DNA of 64,000 nt from Centipeda artemidis DSM 19719. GTDB lineage: Bacteria; Bacillota; Negativicutes; Selenomonadales; Selenomonadaceae. The stretch lies in assembly GCF_000426665.1 (NCBI RefSeq), contig NZ_KE384552.1, positions 53,360 through 117,359 of the forward strand. Direction: 5' to 3'. The position numbers and the translations under genes were made by a program. The notes under the pieces are model-generated. The model worked only from the letters and a program-made list of their open reading frames with translations, did no database searches and was not told where the DNA came from. Positions within the stretch are counted from its first letter, which is position 1; every line of letters begins with the position of its first letter. Shown here piece after piece: positions 62,597-64,000 of the stretch.

Positions 62597-63589
62597 TTAT
62601 TCAAACGATGTATCGTCATATCCGCCGCGGTTATAGCGGCGGCGCTTGGGAACGATGACGACGTAGCGGCGAGGATTCTCGCCGGCACTGTAGGTGGTGA
62701 CGCGGCGATTGTCCTGGAGCGCCATGTGGATGATCTTGCGTTCATGGCGGCTCATGGGTTCGAGACGGATCTCTTCGCCGATGCGGCATGCCTTGTCCGC
62801 GAGATGTCCCGCGAGGCGCGTGAGAGTCTCTTCGCGGCGCGCGCGGTAGTCCTCGACATCGAGGATGATGCGGGTATAGCCGCTGCCGGGATTCTTGTTG
62901 ACAACGAGATTGGTAAGATACTGGAGGGAGTCAAGCGTCTGCCCGTGCTTGCCGATCAAAATGCCGAGGTTGTCTCCCTGCATATTGTAAACGAGTCCGA
63001 TGGGGGTTTCGCTGGGGATGAGGGTGACGGTGAGTCCCATAGCGGCAAATATTTCGCTGAGGAATCCTTCGGCGCGGGCGCGCATCTCGGGCGATGCAGG
63101 GATGAGCGGCAGTTCGCCCTCTCTCTTGGCACGTTCTTCGTACCGCGGGCGATCATAGGAGGGGCGATCCTCCTGATGGCGTCGTGCAGAGCGTTCGCTG
63201 TTGTCGCGGTCATAGCGGCTGCGCCGCTCGGGACGTTCCGTGCGCTCAGGATGCACGGCGGATGTATGGCTGCCTTGCTCCGGTTTCGGAGCGCGGGCAC
63301 TGCTGCGAAGGTCGGTATGGAAACGTTTCTGCGGACGCGGGAATTCGTCTGCCGCTGCGGTGACGGTGGGGGCGGGAATATTGCTCGTTTCGCTGCGCTG
63401 CACAGGGATGACCGGGCGTGTCGTGACGCGGATGTGCGCCTCGCGCTTGCCCCAGAGTCCGAGGAATCCGCTCGAAGGTTCCTGTATGATTTCATAGGTG
63501 ACTTCGCTGCGTCCGCAGCCGAGCTTGTCAAGGGCGGCGGCGAGTGCGTCTTCTACGGTTTTTCCTGTGCTTTCTACGATTTCTGCCAT
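62597..63589 (-). CDS. jag: RNA-binding protein Jag (KhpB)
   Basis: 330 residues. Jag-N domain (VESTGKTVEDALAAALDKLG, SSGFLGLWGKREAHI), a long charged linker (about 75-165, rich in Arg, Glu, Ser and Pro), KH domain with GILIGKHGQTLDSLQYL and R3H domain (LEPMSRHERKIIHMAL, ENPRRYVVIVPKRR). KhpB binds RNA with KhpA and affects division and cell-wall synthesis. It follows yidC by 1 nt, the conserved rpmH-rnpA-yidC-jag order. Confidence 0.95.
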   Translation of the reverse strand: MAEIVESTGKTVEDALAAALDKLGCGRSEVTYEIIQEPSSGFLGLWGKREAHIRVTTRPVIPVQRSETSNIPAPTVTAAADEFPRPQKRFHTDLRSSARAPKPEQGSHTSAVHPERTERPERRSRYDRDNSERSARRHQEDRPSYDRPRYEERAKREGELPLIPASPEMRARAEGFLSEIFAAMGLTVTLIPSETPIGLVYNMQGDNLGILIGKHGQTLDSLQYLTNLVVNKNPGSGYTRIILDVEDYRARREETLTRLAGHLADKACRIGEEIRLEPMSRHERKIIHMALQDNRRVTTYSAGENPRRYVVIVPKRRRYNRGGYDDTSFE

Positions 63590-63590
63590 G

Positions 63591-64000
63591 TTATGCTGCC
63601 TCCTTGGGGGCGGTTTTTTCGTCGCCCCGGTACATCCACCACTGCTGCGCGATTTGGACGATGTTCATGGTGACCCAGTAGAGGACGAGTCCTGCGGGGA
63701 AGTTCAGACTGATCCAGCCGATGAAAAGCGGCATGACGGTCATCATGATTTTCATCTGCGGGTTCATCTCGGTGCTCGTCATTTTCTGCTGGAGGAATGT
63801 GGTCAATGCGGAGAGGACGGGCAGGATGTAAAGGGGATCCGGCGCGGAGAGGTGCGGGATCCAGAGAAACGCTTCGGCGGCTTCGCTCGGGTAGGCGAAG
63901 TTAAAGAGTGCGTAGTACATGCCCATGAGGATCGGCATCTGGACGAGGAGCGGGAGACAGCCCGCGAGCGGGTTGACCCCTGCCTGACGAAAGAGTTCTC
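63591..64000 (-). CDS. yidC: Membrane protein insertase YidC (partial, runs off right edge)
   Basis: C-terminal part of a Gram-positive-type YidC/Oxa1 insertase: ELFRQAGVNPLAGCLPLLVQ, MPILMGMYYALF, LTTFLQQKMT, PQMKIMMTVMPLFIGW, VLYWVTMNIVQIAQQWWM. It inserts proteins into the membrane with or without SecYEG. The N-terminal part lies beyond 64000, where rnpA, rpmH and probably dnaA would be expected. Confidence 0.95.
   Translation of the reverse strand, partial: ELFRQAGVNPLAGCLPLLVQMPILMGMYYALFNFAYPSEAAEAFLWIPHLSAPDPLYILPVLSALTTFLQQKMTSTEMNPQMKIMMTVMPLFIGWISLNFPAGLVLYWVTMNIVQIAQQWWMYRGDEKTAPKEAA

Overview
This window looks like a chromosome segment of a diderm Firmicute of the class Negativicutes, most likely Selenomonas or a close relative. 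The DNA is GC-rich. Firmicute-type genes (DUF4446, YybS, GdpP, LonB, GlpP, dCMP deaminase) sit beside a gene suggesting an outer membrane (a GmhA-like heptose isomerase). Genus-level placement is inference from gene content, since no rRNA or tRNA was found.

Layout. 1-316 is the end of a CRISPR array without cas genes, followed by an AT-rich flank with two related hairpins. 857-13662 (minus strand) is a LysR regulator and then an uptake [NiFe]-hydrogenase operon: small subunit, large subunit, cytochrome b, a small metal-binding protein, hypA, hypB, maturation protease, hypF, hypC, hypD, hypE. Most junctions overlap by 4 nt or so. 13.7-16.5 kb holds a candidate structured RNA, a secreted protein, an M23 peptidase and a broken YefM/YoeB toxin-antitoxin pair. 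17.5-31.6 kb (minus strand) is a housekeeping and chromosome-segregation block: DUF4446, parB, parA, pfkA, dnaB, lonB, rplI, gdpP, yybS and a membrane MutS-like ATPase, with one free parS site and four parS sites inside the lonB coding sequence. 31.8-41.8 kb (plus strand) has small unknown genes, a PNPOx-like protein, a sugar isomerase, a phosphohexomutase, a diguanylate cyclase and three DUF805 membrane proteins. 41.9-54.5 kb has gyrA, a Fic protein, citC, dCMP deaminase, an MgtC-like protein, a dense DnaA-box cluster at 48.6-48.8 kb, a CYTH protein, an LCP protein, malic enzyme, an HxlR/quinone-reductase pair and an orphan MNT nucleotidyltransferase. 54.7-62.4 kb (plus strand) is an eight-gene sugar or polyol operon: HPr-like, EIIC, two 2-hydroxyacid dehydrogenases, SDR, FGGY kinase, GlpP-type antiterminator and class II aldolase. 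It is preceded by a promoter and a leader terminator. The window ends in jag and a partial yidC.

Two things stand out. First, a family of about 130-bp repeats sits directly at the stop codon of at least ten genes, always in the same orientation relative to the gene, and in several cases supplies the stop codon or last residues. A second, transposon-like family is interrupted by one copy of the first. Second, the eight-gene operon combines a leader terminator with its own GlpP-like protein, an HPr whose regulatory serine position is aspartate, and an EIIC without EIIA or EIIB but with a sugar kinase. The parS sites carried by a tandem repeat within lonB are also unusual.

Functions are read from motifs and family knowledge; no database search was possible.
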